Shown: positions 1-9,683, counted from the first letter of the stretch. The stretch: 64,000 nucleotides of DNA from JAJDFU01 sp964641965 (GCA_964641965.1 CAZXLD010000004.1:62001-126000); one strand, 5' to 3'. A program made the numbers and translations. The notes: generated by a model not told the origin, from the letters alone.

Positions 1-948
1 GGCTTGGCAGCGGGCGTATACGGAGGTTCTGAAGGGTTAAAAACACTATTGATTGAGCGTCGGGCTCCCGGTGGACAAGCCGGTACCAGTTCGAGAATTG
101 AGAACTACCTAGGGTTTCCAAAAGGACTTAGCGGCTCCGAGTTGGCACGCCGGGCACTGACCCAGGCTACGCGCTTCGGAATTGAATTCTTATCTCCCCA
201 AGAGGTGGAATCCTTTGAGATTGATGGAAATTATAAGCGGGTAAAATTGAAGGACGGTACCGAGATTAATACGAGAGCTGTTGTAATCACCACGGGTGTT
301 GATTACCGGAAACTGCCTGCCTCCGGCGTGGATAACTTTACAGGTGCAGGGATCTACTATGGTGCGGCTATGACCGAAGCCCAATCTTGTCGAAATAAGA
401 AAGTCTTTATTGTAGGTGGAGGCAATTCCGCTGGCCAGGGATCGGTGTATTTATCCAAGTATGCAGAGCAAGTAACCATTCTGATTCGCAAGCCGGATCT
501 GTCCAGTTCCATGTCCTCCTACCTGATCGACCAAATAGATGGCATAGACAATATTCGGGTACAGGGCTTTCGACAGATCAAAGAAGCCAGAGGAGAGGAT
601 CATTTGAATTGCCTGGAAATTGAAAACCTGGAGGACAATAGTACTTATGTTGAAGAAGCGGATGCACTGTTCATCTTTATTGGCGCTCGACCTGTGACTG
701 AATGGCTAGATGATGCTGTGATCAGAAACCCAAAAGGATTCATTGAAACCGGCAAAGAGTTGCAACAGTACCAGGAGTTCCAGAAAATCTGGAAATTGGA
801 GCGGGATCCCTTTTTGCTCGAAACTTGCATCCCCGGTATTTTTGCCGCCGGCGACGTTCGAGCAGGGGCCATGAATCGAGTAGCCAGTGCTGTTGGAGAA
901 GGGGCGATGGCCATAAAATTTGTTCATGAGTATATGGCCGAAGTGTAG
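1..948 (+). CDS. Thioredoxin reductase-like FAD/NAD(P) oxidoreductase (5' truncated)
   Basis: The reading frame is open from base 1, so the N-terminal FAD Rossmann motif lies outside the window; about 315 residues remain. Visible are the tail of the first dinucleotide fold, a second Rossmann motif GGGNSAGQG near residue 140 for NAD(P)H, and the C-terminal FAD signature GIFAAGDVRAGAMNR near residue 280. In classical thioredoxin reductases a CxxC sits just before the second Rossmann motif; here the aligned stretch is YYGAAMTEAQSC, with no CxxC. This fits the subfamily in which the reductase domain is fused behind a cyclic-nucleotide-binding or receiver domain and lacks the redox disulfide. That fused N-terminus cannot be checked here. 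Cytosolic by prediction. The next gene downstream is convergent. Confidence 0.85.
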   Translation, partial: GLAAGVYGGSEGLKTLLIERRAPGGQAGTSSRIENYLGFPKGLSGSELARRALTQATRFGIEFLSPQEVESFEIDGNYKRVKLKDGTEINTRAVVITTGVDYRKLPASGVDNFTGAGIYYGAAMTEAQSCRNKKVFIVGGGNSAGQGSVYLSKYAEQVTILIRKPDLSSSMSSYLIDQIDGIDNIRVQGFRQIKEARGEDHLNCLEIENLEDNSTYVEEADALFIFIGARPVTEWLDDAVIRNPKGFIETGKELQQYQEFQKIWKLERDPFLLETCIPGIFAAGDVRAGAMNRVASAVGEGAMAIKFVHEYMAEV

Positions 949-962
949 CCGAAATTCAGGTT

Positions 963-1208
963 TCATTCCAGGCAATAAGCTGAAATAAATCCATCTGCGG
1001 TAGCGTCTTCAATCCACTGATCTTCCATACCAGAAAGTTCATCTTCATTACAACTGCAACGCATGCTTTCTGAAGAGTCTCCATTGGGTGCCCCAAAGGC
1101 AAAACAATTCATGCATTTTTCCTCACAAGGGCAACTGCTACTGGTCACACCCAGCAGGAGAGCCACAGCGAAAATAGAGATCAAGCGAAGGGGAGCAGGC
1201 ATTTTCAT
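963..1208 (-). CDS. Small Cys-rich lipoprotein, function unknown
   Basis: This 81-residue protein has a hydrophobic signal segment (residues 8-20) followed by VTSSSC, an acceptable lipobox that would place the mature N-terminal cysteine at about residue 26. The mature part has seven more cysteines (CPCEEKCMNCF, MRCSCNE and a Cys near the C-terminus), suggesting disulfides or metal binding in the periplasm or at the outer membrane. The rest is acidic. I do not recognise the family. It is convergent with the upstream flavoprotein gene, with 14 bases between the stops, and lies downstream of the M28 peptidase on the same strand behind a hairpin, so it probably has its own promoter. The ATG at 1208 is the only good start. 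Confidence 0.6.
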   Translation of the reverse strand: MKMPAPLRLISIFAVALLLGVTSSSCPCEEKCMNCFAFGAPNGDSSESMRCSCNEDELSGMEDQWIEDATADGFISAYCLE

Positions 1209-1299
1209 AGGTGTTGAGTTTCGTTCCTAAAAATTTGACTATTCTTAAAGATCTTCTCACTTACTTGGGTAAAATATTTGTTAACTCTGGGATACACCT

Positions 1300-1336
1300 A
1301 AAACAGCCCCTCTTGGAGTATCAAGAAGGGCTGTTT
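1300..1336 (-). terminator. Hairpin terminator after the M28 peptidase gene
   Basis: An inverted repeat with arms AAACAGCCC.TCTTG and CAAGA.GGGCTGTTT lies 20 bases beyond the peptidase stop codon. Read on the minus strand the stem ends in TTTT. It would separate the peptidase from the small lipoprotein gene. Confidence 0.6.
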
Positions 1337-1357
1337 GCAATATCGAAGAATTACTGA

Positions 1358-2965
1358 TTAATCTCTGCGCTCATCACTGATTACTGATTCAGCGGCACCC
1401 GGTTCCATGGTTAGATCCGTTTTCTTTCGAGGAAGCTTTTCATCCAACTGTGCCGTATTCCACACAAAAGCGGCAATGATAGTCGCCGCTTGCTTTAAAT
1501 CATCTTCTACCAAATGATCCCAGTTGTCCATATTGGAATGATGGGTACGGTTGAAGTAGGCCATAGGATCCTGTATAAACTGAAAGCCCGGCACATTAGC
1601 TGCATCAAAGGCTAAATGGTCTGTTCCACCTGTGTTATTTAAGGTAAGGGTTCCTGCCTCAAGGTCCTTGAACGGTTGCAACCATTCCCGAAACAAGGGA
1701 GCTACGCGGTCATTTCCCTGCAGGTAAACTCCACGGATTTTACCCGTGCCATTATCCATATTAAAATAGCCCGAAATTTTTTCCTGATCCTTACGGAGTG
1801 ATTTGGGGGTCCAGGAATCCGGAGCGTAATTGACGTATTGATCGCCTACATAGTGCCGAGAACCGAACAATCCTTGTTCTTCACCTGTCCATAAGGCCAA
1901 TCTAAGGGTTCGTCGGGGCTGAATACCGGTTTCCTTTATAGTTTCTAGCAAGATGCGCGCCACTTCCATCATTACGGAAGAACCAGCTGCGTTATCCGTT
2001 GCACCGGTAGCGGCATGCCAGGAATCAAAATGTGCTCCAAATAGAACCACCTCATCACTTAGGTCGGAACCCGGAATTTCCGCGATGATGTTGTGTTCCA
2101 TGCCGTCGGGATTCGTGTATTTTGACTTGAGGTTGAGCGTTAATTTAACGTCTACCCCTTTCTGCATTAGCCGCATAATCCGATTGTAGTGTTCGACCGA
2201 AAGTGTCACCTGGGGGATTACTTTTGTTCCCGCTTCCCTGTAGCTTCCGCCATGGGTACGCGCTCTGGAAACAAAGACCGTTCCCAAATCACCTTTGTAG
2301 GAGCGATCCAGGATCACCAAAGGTTCTTCTTCCGTTAGCATTTTCCACATGGCCTGGTTGAAGGTAAGCCCACCCGTGCGAGCGTAATTTCGTCTTGGTC
2401 GCGGCGTTGGTGCAGGGGCATTGGCCAGGCGGAGCAGATCATCAGATTCATATCTTCTGGCCATTGGATCAAACCACTCATCCGTATCTCGGATGGTATC
2501 CAGCATTACAATTTTACCGGCCAATTTTCCTTTGTATTGCTCCAGGTCTTCCAGCTTGCTGGCTTGCAAGTAAATCAGTTCTCCGGTCACTTCGCCATCT
2601 GTGCCTGGTGACCAGGCTTTGGGGTATCCAAGTACCGGCCAATATCCAGGGCTATGGGCGTGCATTTCAAAATGGTCCAGTTCCCATCCTCTTCCAAAAG
2701 GGCCCCATTCGTGCAAATGCACATTGGACATGCCCCATTCTTCCAGTTGATTGGTGGCCCATTCCGTAGCCATATCCAGCATGGGTGAACCCGTTAAGCG
2801 CGGACCATAAACATCGGTCATCCAGCTGGCCGTTTCTATGACCTGGCTCTGGTCTAACCCGTATTTCCGAATAACCTGAATTACTTCCTCATTTGACATT
2901 TCCTGGGCCTCCAGCACAGGTATGGTCAAAAAGAGGCAAAGAGCGAGTAGTAATAATTGTCTCAT
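1358..2965 (-). CDS. Secreted M28-family zinc aminopeptidase
   Basis: The 535-residue protein starts with a signal peptide (to about residue 20, LEAQ). The C-terminal half carries the M28 dizinc signature: GAHFDSWHAATGATDNAAG around residues 311-328, supplying a His and the bridging Asp, WTGEEQGLFGS near residue 358 with the catalytic Glu pair, and a final His in the THHSNMDN stretch near residue 480. The region between residues 110 and 240 fits the protease-associated insert common in this family. It probably releases N-terminal residues from peptides outside the cytoplasm; the exact substrate is not predictable. A perfect Bacteroidota -7 box lies 28-35 bases upstream of the start. It is monocistronic and ends at a hairpin. 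Confidence 0.9.
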   Translation of the reverse strand: MRQLLLLALCLFLTIPVLEAQEMSNEEVIQVIRKYGLDQSQVIETASWMTDVYGPRLTGSPMLDMATEWATNQLEEWGMSNVHLHEWGPFGRGWELDHFEMHAHSPGYWPVLGYPKAWSPGTDGEVTGELIYLQASKLEDLEQYKGKLAGKIVMLDTIRDTDEWFDPMARRYESDDLLRLANAPAPTPRPRRNYARTGGLTFNQAMWKMLTEEEPLVILDRSYKGDLGTVFVSRARTHGGSYREAGTKVIPQVTLSVEHYNRIMRLMQKGVDVKLTLNLKSKYTNPDGMEHNIIAEIPGSDLSDEVVLFGAHFDSWHAATGATDNAAGSSVMMEVARILLETIKETGIQPRRTLRLALWTGEEQGLFGSRHYVGDQYVNYAPDSWTPKSLRKDQEKISGYFNMDNGTGKIRGVYLQGNDRVAPLFREWLQPFKDLEAGTLTLNNTGGTDHLAFDAANVPGFQFIQDPMAYFNRTHHSNMDNWDHLVEDDLKQAATIIAAFVWNTAQLDEKLPRKKTDLTMEPGAAESVISDERRD

Positions 2966-2992
2966 GGCAAACTTGATTTGATTAAATTATTT

Positions 2993-3000
2993 CAAATGTA
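2993..3000 (-). promoter_or_regulatory. Candidate -7 box (TACATTTG) for the M28 peptidase
   Basis: TACATTTG on the minus strand matches the Bacteroidota -7 consensus TAnnTTTG exactly and lies 28-35 bases before the ATG. I see no TTTG at the usual -33 distance, so this is a partial match only. Confidence 0.35.
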
Positions 3001-3140
3001 CCCTAAGTTAATTTTTTATTAGGGATGCGTAAAGACCCTCTAAATGACTGTAGCGCTTAATCAATTATTCCGACTGAATTACTTGAATCCGTTTAAATTA
3101 TTCTTAGCATTATGGCTCAAATTGAAATGCCAATCTGGAT

Positions 3141-4115
3141 ATGAAACCGCCATCCATTTTTTTGTTAGCCGTTTCCTTCACATTTTTATGCAACTGTGAA
3201 CCGACCTCTTCACCCTCTATGGAAAATCAAGACCAACCTGCTGTTACTGTTGCCTGGAAAGGAAAAAATATACTTGGAGAAGGGTCCTTTTGGAATCATA
3301 AAACCGGAGAATTATGGTGGGTGGATATCGAAGGCATGGAATTGCACACCCTACGCATTATCGATAAACGCCATCGGGTATACTCCGTTGGTGCGCGCAT
3401 TGGCACTGTGGTGCCCGATGTAGCCGGCAATGCAGTAGTGGCCCTTCAAAACGGTATTTACACGCTTGATCTGGAGTCCGAAGCAATGACTTTGTTGGCC
3501 CACCCACTGGATAGCTTTTCCAATATCCGGTATAACGACGGGAAGGTATGCCCAGCAGGTCGATTTTGGGTTGGCTCTATGCACCTGAAGCAAATTGAAG
3601 GCGAGGCATCCCTTTACAAAGTCGAACCCGATGGGGCAACCAAACAAATACTCTCCAATATGACCATCTCTAATGGCATCGTTTGGACGAAAGACCATAA
3701 AAAAATGTACTACATCGATACCCCAACCGGGCAAGTGCGGGAATTCGATTACGATAAATCTACCGGAGCGATCAGTAACGAAAGGAATGCGGTAACGGTA
3801 CCCGAGGAAGTGGGTTTCCCGGACGGAATGGCTATCGACGCCGATGATAAACTCTGGATAGCCCTTTGGAATGGGAACGCTGTCAGCCAATGGGACCCAA
3901 ATACAGGCGAACTCCTTCAAAAAATAGAAGTCCCAGCCCACAATGTTACCTCTTGCACTTTCGGCGGACCTAACCTGGATACCCTTTTCATTACCACAGC
4001 CCGAGAGGACATGACGCCGGAGGAAGAAAAAGAATTTCCCTTGTCCGGCAGTGTGTTTGCTACCGTGCCGGGCGTAAGCGGAGTGGAACTGCCTTTTTTT
4101 GGGGAAGACTTGTAG
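3141..4115 (+). CDS. SMP-30/gluconolactonase-like lipoprotein
   Basis: The 324-residue protein has a signal segment with a lipobox-like end (FLCNC near residue 19), so it is probably a lipoprotein. The body matches the SMP-30/gluconolactonase/LRE six-bladed propeller: metal-site motifs include the early GEGSFW (the first Glu ligand), the central RYNDGKVCPAGRFWVG with an Asn-Asp, a TISNGIVW segment with an Asn, and GFPDGMAIDADDKLWIA near the end with the final Asp. Family members open sugar lactones or hydrolyse organophosphates in a Ca2+/Zn2+-dependent way; the substrate here is unknown. The gene stands alone, divergent from the M28 peptidase gene. Confidence 0.85.
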   Translation: MKPPSIFLLAVSFTFLCNCEPTSSPSMENQDQPAVTVAWKGKNILGEGSFWNHKTGELWWVDIEGMELHTLRIIDKRHRVYSVGARIGTVVPDVAGNAVVALQNGIYTLDLESEAMTLLAHPLDSFSNIRYNDGKVCPAGRFWVGSMHLKQIEGEASLYKVEPDGATKQILSNMTISNGIVWTKDHKKMYYIDTPTGQVREFDYDKSTGAISNERNAVTVPEEVGFPDGMAIDADDKLWIALWNGNAVSQWDPNTGELLQKIEVPAHNVTSCTFGGPNLDTLFITTAREDMTPEEEKEFPLSGSVFATVPGVSGVELPFFGEDL

Positions 4116-4320
4116 GTAAGACAAATTTGAAAGTAGGTTATAGGTAGAATTTTTTCAAAGTTCCTTCCAAGTCTACCTCCTACAGGATGCTCGCTGCGCG
4201 AAATTCAAGGTTTACCACTTCACATTCGTACTTCCGCACTCCAAATTCCAAAATCCCCATTCGCCACTTGACAATTGTACCTCAACAATTGGTCCTCTGT
4301 GGTCTTTCGATTACCGGTTA

Positions 4321-6819
4321 CTAATCTCCATCCTCCATATCCAGCATGTCCTCAATACGATCTTTTACATCCTGTAAATGGGCAGTCATGATTTTGTCGG
4401 AAGCCCTGGCTGGATTCTTGCCAAGGTCGGTGTGCAACTGCCGCAATTCCATTTTGACAATAGCCGGAATATCAGACTGCATCAGGTCAGCACTCGGAGG
4501 AGGTCCAAAACGGAAAGAATTGGAGTTGTTCTCCGGAGCTTGCAGACATTCGGCCATACGTTCCAGGTAGGCGCGCTGGAGATTTCTTCGGTAGACACTA
4601 GCCTTAGATCGATTGTAAAGTTCCTTCCAGATTCCCGTTCGAACATCCGCCATCATGTCCATTAATGAATAGGCTTCTTCTCCCAGGCGATTTTCGGCTT
4701 CGATCAGTCGGCCCATCCGGTTTACATCCAATAGGCGGTTTAAATGCCGTACCTGAAGCCGGCGCACTCGTTCCACATAGCCCGTACTGGATATACGATC
4801 CAGGATTTCCGGTTCCAACAACCAATCCGGACTCATAAAGGCATTATCGTTAAGCCATTTAACGGCACGCTTTTGGGTCCCTTTATTCACTGCTTCATAA
4901 ACAACACCATCCTGATCGGCAGTCTTTCGAGTTTCATAGACGCCCCCCACATTGGTTACCACATGACCAACATACCGGCTCCACACCCCCAACAATTCGC
5001 CATACAATTCTTCCAGATCAGCATAATCTTCTCCATCTGTGGTAGTCCAATCGATCAGGTTGGGTACGACTTTTTTGAGGTTGGCCATCCCATACTGGCT
5101 TGCCTGCATAGCATCGTCTCCAATACACTCAGTTTGGGAATTGGGATCCAGTCCGTTGCTACTTCCAAACATGTAGCGAGGATCGCCTTCGTGTTCATTT
5201 ATCCAGCCCAGCAAAGTTTCTTTCTCTGCTTCAGGCCGATCGGCACCTGGGATATAGCGATACCCCCAATTGATCGCGTAGTGGTCGTAAGGGCCAATCT
5301 GGCGGACAAACCTGATGTTTTCGTCTCCGGGTTGGGCCACATAGTTGTAGCGGGCATAATCCATGATGGTGGTAGCGATGCCGTATTCCTGGGTAAACTG
5401 GCCCGAGCGAAGTGAATCTACCGGATAAGCTGCGCTGGCCTTCATGTTGTGCGGCAATCCCAGAGCGTGTCCAATTTCATGTGCAATGACCATGCGCATC
5501 ATTTCGCCAATTTCCTCTTCCGGAGTATTCAGGGTCCTGGCTTTCGGATTGGCAGCTCCCGTTTCAAGGAGGTATCGATTCCGGTAAGAGCGAAGATGAT
5601 TGTGAAACCAGATAATATCACTCTCCAGAATCTCTCCGGTGCGAGGGTCAGAGACGCTTGGTCCAATAGCATTACGAGTAGTACTGGCCACATAACGTAC
5701 CACGGAATAGCGGGCATCTTCCGGGCTGAAATCCGGATCTGCTTCCGCACTAGGAGGGTCTTTGGCAATGATGGCATTTTTAAAACCGGCCGTCTCAAAA
5801 CATTTTTGCCAATCCTCAATACCCTGTTTAAAGTAGGGACGCCATTTTTCGGGAGTAGCCGGATCAAGGTAATAGACAATAGGTTTGACCGGTTCTACCA
5901 GTTCACCTCGGGCATAGGCTTCCGGATCTTTTGGTTCTAACCGCCAGCGGCGGATGTACCGTTTTTCATCCGATTTGAGCGCATCAGAACTGTAATCAAC
6001 CTGACGAATGGTAAACCATCCCACCCGATCATCATACATCCTGGGTTGCATTTTATCTTCCGGCAACAGGATCATGGATTGGGCCATTTCCATGGTAATG
6101 GTATTCGACCGACCGTTAGCTGGTGGGCTGGATGCATCATAGGTCATAATGTGCCGAACTTCCACATTGATTGGAAAGGACCGGGCCGTATCGATAAAGG
6201 ACCGGGCCCCATCCAGCCTGCTCACTTTGTATTGCTTCCGACTATTGGCACTCAAGCCGCTGATGGCCTTCACGTCTTTAGTAAACAGTTCGGTCGCATC
6301 GATGACCACACTATTCGAATCCTTACCTATGGCTTCAATTTTGAACGTTTGCAGGATAGGTTCGAAGTTATTGTTCCGCACAGATTCGGCGATAGGCAAT
6401 TCCCTATCAGCTACGCTGGAATAGGAGACAATCCGAAGGAGTACTTTTTTCCCTTTTCGCTCCCATCGGACCACCTGTTCATTGGTTTTTGATCCCGCAT
6501 TGGTATAGGGGCTCAACGGGGGCAATTTGGAAATGCGGCTCACCCACAACATTTCCTTACCAAATTGATCGTAGGGTATTTCGTACATCAATTTGTCATC
6601 GACAAAATGTATGGTAAAGAGCCCTTCATCCGAAACGGCATCTTCACTAATCACTTTGTCGTAATCTTTGTAAGGACTTGTTTTCTTATCCTCTTCCTGT
6701 GCTGTTTTTTCTTTCGTAGAATCTTTTTTTTCTTCCTGAGCACGAAGTATTGAAGTGGGATTTGCAAGCCACATAATGGCAAACAAAAGCAGTCCCTTGA
6801 GTAAGGATGGTGTACGCAT
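4321..6819 (-). CDS. Secreted DUF5117-type zinc metalloprotease
   Basis: The 832-residue protein has a signal peptide ending near residue 28 (ILRAQ), then a lysine/glutamate-rich linker. The order DUF5118, DUF5117 and a C-terminal metzincin-like domain is typical of large Bacteroidota proteases. The zinc motif HEIGHALGLPHN, near residue 450, is the extended HExxHxxGxxH form, followed by GIATTIMDYARYNY, which supplies a Met-turn. Cell-envelope or exported action is inferred from the signal peptide. The substrate is unknown. The gene stands alone on the minus strand and ends just after a poorly conserved spacer. Confidence 0.88.
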   Translation of the reverse strand: MRTPSLLKGLLLFAIMWLANPTSILRAQEEKKDSTKEKTAQEEDKKTSPYKDYDKVISEDAVSDEGLFTIHFVDDKLMYEIPYDQFGKEMLWVSRISKLPPLSPYTNAGSKTNEQVVRWERKGKKVLLRIVSYSSVADRELPIAESVRNNNFEPILQTFKIEAIGKDSNSVVIDATELFTKDVKAISGLSANSRKQYKVSRLDGARSFIDTARSFPINVEVRHIMTYDASSPPANGRSNTITMEMAQSMILLPEDKMQPRMYDDRVGWFTIRQVDYSSDALKSDEKRYIRRWRLEPKDPEAYARGELVEPVKPIVYYLDPATPEKWRPYFKQGIEDWQKCFETAGFKNAIIAKDPPSAEADPDFSPEDARYSVVRYVASTTRNAIGPSVSDPRTGEILESDIIWFHNHLRSYRNRYLLETGAANPKARTLNTPEEEIGEMMRMVIAHEIGHALGLPHNMKASAAYPVDSLRSGQFTQEYGIATTIMDYARYNYVAQPGDENIRFVRQIGPYDHYAINWGYRYIPGADRPEAEKETLLGWINEHEGDPRYMFGSSNGLDPNSQTECIGDDAMQASQYGMANLKKVVPNLIDWTTTDGEDYADLEELYGELLGVWSRYVGHVVTNVGGVYETRKTADQDGVVYEAVNKGTQKRAVKWLNDNAFMSPDWLLEPEILDRISSTGYVERVRRLQVRHLNRLLDVNRMGRLIEAENRLGEEAYSLMDMMADVRTGIWKELYNRSKASVYRRNLQRAYLERMAECLQAPENNSNSFRFGPPPSADLMQSDIPAIVKMELRQLHTDLGKNPARASDKIMTAHLQDVKDRIEDMLDMEDGD

Positions 6820-7004
6820 GACGGGTGTTGAAGTTTTAAAGTGAATAGTTGTAGGATAGCTTAAAATAAAATTCCTGCCAGACTTTTAAGCCCTGTCTAT
6901 CCCAATTTCCAATCTTTTGTCACTTATCCAATGTATTTATCCAGCAGTAATTATTCGGAATGAGCCAACCTCCTATTTTTATTTCACATCAATTACCTAA
7001 GCAA

Positions 7005-7493
7005 ATGAAGTTCTTAATTGCCTGTTTCCTGTTTTGGATTCCGCTTCTCTGCCTGGCTCAATCCCCCTGCGCTTCCACTGCTCATGATGAATTTGACTTT
7101 TGGTTGGGTGATTGGGAAGTTTATCAAACAGAGGCTGATACCTTAGTGGGTCGGAACTCGATTACCAAAACGCTCAATGGATGTGTAGTGGAGGAGCACT
7201 GGAAAAGCCTGGGCGGGTTTGAGGGAAAAAGCTTCAACACGTACGATACGGTACAAAAAACCTGGCACCAAACCTGGGTCGATGTTGGAGGAAATACCTT
7301 TCAGTTTTCTGGAAAATTGGTGGAGGGTAATATGGTTATGACAGGCAAAGGAACAACGGGTGGAAAAACTTATGCTTTTGAAATGACTTATTACCCGCAG
7401 GAAAACGGAGACGTACGGCAGGTATGGAAAGCCAATGAAGAAGGGAAGACGGAATGGGCGACCTGGTTCGATGGGATGTATAAAAAAGAGTAA
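7005..7493 (+). CDS. Secreted DUF1579-like protein
   Basis: I place the start at ATG 7005 because it opens directly into a signal peptide (MKFLIACFLFWIPLLCLAQS); an in-frame ATG at 6960 would add 15 residues with no such logic. The mature 140 or so residues contain EFDFWLGDWEV and a regular run of beta strands (FEGKSFNTYDTVQKTWHQTW, then TFQFSGKL), which resembles the DUF1579 fold of single-domain lipocalin-like proteins. No catalytic motif is seen. Function unknown; probably periplasmic. It stands alone, divergent from the DUF5117 protease. Confidence 0.7.
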   Translation: MKFLIACFLFWIPLLCLAQSPCASTAHDEFDFWLGDWEVYQTEADTLVGRNSITKTLNGCVVEEHWKSLGGFEGKSFNTYDTVQKTWHQTWVDVGGNTFQFSGKLVEGNMVMTGKGTTGGKTYAFEMTYYPQENGDVRQVWKANEEGKTEWATWFDGMYKKE

Positions 7494-7576
7494 AATAAAG
7501 GAAGAATTAACCCCTTGTCCCTTCTACCGAGTTTCGGCAAAGAATGCTATTTGGGGATTGAAAACGGGGAACAGAC

Positions 7577-8890
7577 TCAGACTTTGATAAATACCCTGTA
7601 CCGATAGAGCAAAGCCACCGGAATCCAGACGACCAGCAGATGAAGCAGGGCAGTTGCCAAAGAAGCGGAAGCCTGTGTTGGCAGAACGGCTAAAAAGCCT
7701 TGGTAAACATGGGTAGTCAAGGACATCCATTCTCCTTGTACATCCGGCCAACCATTTCGATAACTCAGCTTGGCCAGCATGCCGGAGAGCAAGTAAGCGA
7801 TCAACGCATTCGTTCCAAATGCAATCCAGGGATTCGCCCAACGGCGCCAACCTTTAATATCACTCACCCAATAGAGCAACCCAAAAAACAGACAAGCCCA
7901 ACCGGCCGTATAGAGTACATAGGAACTAGTCCACAAGGCCTTAATCAACGGAAAATCCAGCGACCAGATCAAGCCCAATAAAATCAGGGCCAGTCCCGAA
8001 ACGAAAATGTAGCTCAGTTGCTTCTGTGGTTCTTCGCCAGATTGCAACCACTTTCCTAATAATACCCCTAACAAGCAAGTTGCAATAGCAGGAATCGTAC
8101 TAAAGGCGCCCTCCGGATCCCAGGTTTTAGTTTGGCTCCACATGTGACCTGCCAAGATCTTGCTATCCATCCAGGCTGCCCAGTTATGCCCGGGCTCCAA
8201 GATATGAATACTTCCATCCGGCATTGGGATATGGCACATCCAAACCCAGTAGAATAAAAGCAACAGAACAGCCATTATCGCTTGAATCCGCCAAGTAGTA
8301 AACAGATAAATAGAAGCCGTTAGCCCATAAACCAGCCCGATTCGCTGAAGGACGCCCGGCCAGCGAAGATCACTAAGATCATAAGCCACACTCCCGAATA
8401 CGACCATCCCCAAAATGGCAAACCAGGCCACCCATTTGCTATATAAGCCAAGCGAACGTCCCCATTCGGATCGCTTCGAAAAGCTTTCGCCAATTTCTTT
8501 CCAGAGCAGCCCCACCAAAGCCACAGTTAACAATAAGTAATGAAGCCAGGACAGATGAGCATAGGCAGGGCGCAGATTAAAATCCGGGAATGCGGCCAAA
8601 AATAAACCCAAACCGATAATGATCCCGCTACGGCTCAGTATCTTACTAATTAACTTTTGTCGGGTGTCTCCTCTTTGAATTCTGCGATCCAGCGCTATCG
8701 GTAAAACAACCCCGACAATGAACAGAAAGAAGGGAAAGATCAGATCCGTGGGTGTACAACCGATCCAGGTGGCATGTAGAAGAGGAGGATAGACATGCGA
8801 CCAATTGCCCGGATTATTCACGATCAGCATGGCGGCAATGGTGAGCCCCCTGAACAGGTCCACACTAAATAGCCGCGGTGACTGGGTCAT
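7577..8890 (-). CDS. HGSNAT/DUF5009-like membrane acyltransferase
   Basis: A 437-residue polytopic membrane protein with about eleven hydrophobic helices. The start MTQSPRLFSVDLFRGLT at 8890 fits the family, whose members open with a short tail and R-x-x-S-x-D-x-F-R-G; a longer frame begins at 8962 but adds an unlikely N-terminus. The family includes human heparan-alpha-glucosaminide N-acetyltransferase, which passes acetyl groups across a membrane. NPGNWSHVYPPLLHATW and TPTDLIFPFFLFIVG are typical. In Bacteroidota these genes often accompany glycan breakdown; here there is no such neighbour, so the acceptor is unknown. Confidence 0.85.
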   Translation of the reverse strand: MTQSPRLFSVDLFRGLTIAAMLIVNNPGNWSHVYPPLLHATWIGCTPTDLIFPFFLFIVGVVLPIALDRRIQRGDTRQKLISKILSRSGIIIGLGLFLAAFPDFNLRPAYAHLSWLHYLLLTVALVGLLWKEIGESFSKRSEWGRSLGLYSKWVAWFAILGMVVFGSVAYDLSDLRWPGVLQRIGLVYGLTASIYLFTTWRIQAIMAVLLLLFYWVWMCHIPMPDGSIHILEPGHNWAAWMDSKILAGHMWSQTKTWDPEGAFSTIPAIATCLLGVLLGKWLQSGEEPQKQLSYIFVSGLALILLGLIWSLDFPLIKALWTSSYVLYTAGWACLFFGLLYWVSDIKGWRRWANPWIAFGTNALIAYLLSGMLAKLSYRNGWPDVQGEWMSLTTHVYQGFLAVLPTQASASLATALLHLLVVWIPVALLYRYRVFIKV

Positions 8891-9026
8891 GTTGGTTGTG
8901 CTTTTCGTTTGTTTAATCGAAGAAGTGGCAAAGCTCGTCTTTGAGACTACTAATTCTTGCAACTTGCTAAATTTAAGAATGTCTTTGGGATTGAACCTTT
9001 ACACACAGCAAAACTGAATACACATT

Positions 9027-9683
9027 ATGAGGAATTTATTTGTTTTGGCAGCTTTCGCCATAATTTTGTCCCTTCCAATCTTGTCTTGCGTTCAGCGATT
9101 AAGCGGCGAAGGACCTATTGTCACCCAAGAATTTGACTTGGGCACTGTACACTCCATTGGCTTGGGTGTATCGGCAAAAGTATACCTGGAAAAAGGTAGT
9201 TCCGGTAAAGTGGTGATCGAAGGACAACAAAACATTATCGATGACCTAAAAAAGGATGTGCGAAACGGCAAATGGAATATCAAGTTCAACAGCCGAAATG
9301 TGGGCAACTACAAAAACTTGGTCATCACAATTACAACCGATGAAGTTCGAGAGCTCGCCATCGGCGGCTCCGGCTCTATTCTAGCCAGAGATGATTTTGA
9401 TATGGACGACTTGGAGATAGCCATAGCCGGTTCTGGCGATGTAGAAATAGGAGGAACGGCCGACGACCTCGAAATCTCCATTGCCGGGAGCGGCGATGTT
9501 AAAACAGGTGATCTGAAAGTAGAAAACTGTGAAGTAAGTATTGCCGGCTCCGGAAATGCCTACATTGAAGTAAGGGAAGATATGGAAGTATCTATCGCTG
9601 GAAGTGGCAGTGTGTACTACAAGGGCCGCCCACGATTATCTACCAGTATCGCAGGGTCAGGATCGGTAAAAACAATGGACTAA
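9027..9683 (+). CDS. Head-GIN (DUF2807) beta-helix lipoprotein-like protein
   Basis: The 218-residue protein has a hydrophobic signal with LSC near residue 20, compatible with lipidation. The C-terminal half is a repeat series in which IAGSG occurs five times at spacings of about 18-22 residues, with one variant GGSGS before them. Such repeats form the right-handed parallel beta-helix of DUF2807. These proteins are common and usually surface or periplasmic in Bacteroidota, with no known enzymatic role. The gene is followed by a good terminator and stands alone, divergent from the acyltransferase gene. Confidence 0.85.
   Translation: MRNLFVLAAFAIILSLPILSCVQRLSGEGPIVTQEFDLGTVHSIGLGVSAKVYLEKGSSGKVVIEGQQNIIDDLKKDVRNGKWNIKFNSRNVGNYKNLVITITTDEVRELAIGGSGSILARDDFDMDDLEIAIAGSGDVEIGGTADDLEISIAGSGDVKTGDLKVENCEVSIAGSGNAYIEVREDMEVSIAGSGSVYYKGRPRLSTSIAGSGSVKTMD

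Noticed and set aside
3351..4124. A 257-codon minus-strand frame opposite the SMP-30-like gene
   Set aside because: It has no family look and lies wholly opposite a gene with clear catalytic motifs; an antisense shadow.
4744..5415. A 223-codon plus-strand frame opposite the DUF5117 protease
   Set aside because: Antisense shadow of a well-supported gene.
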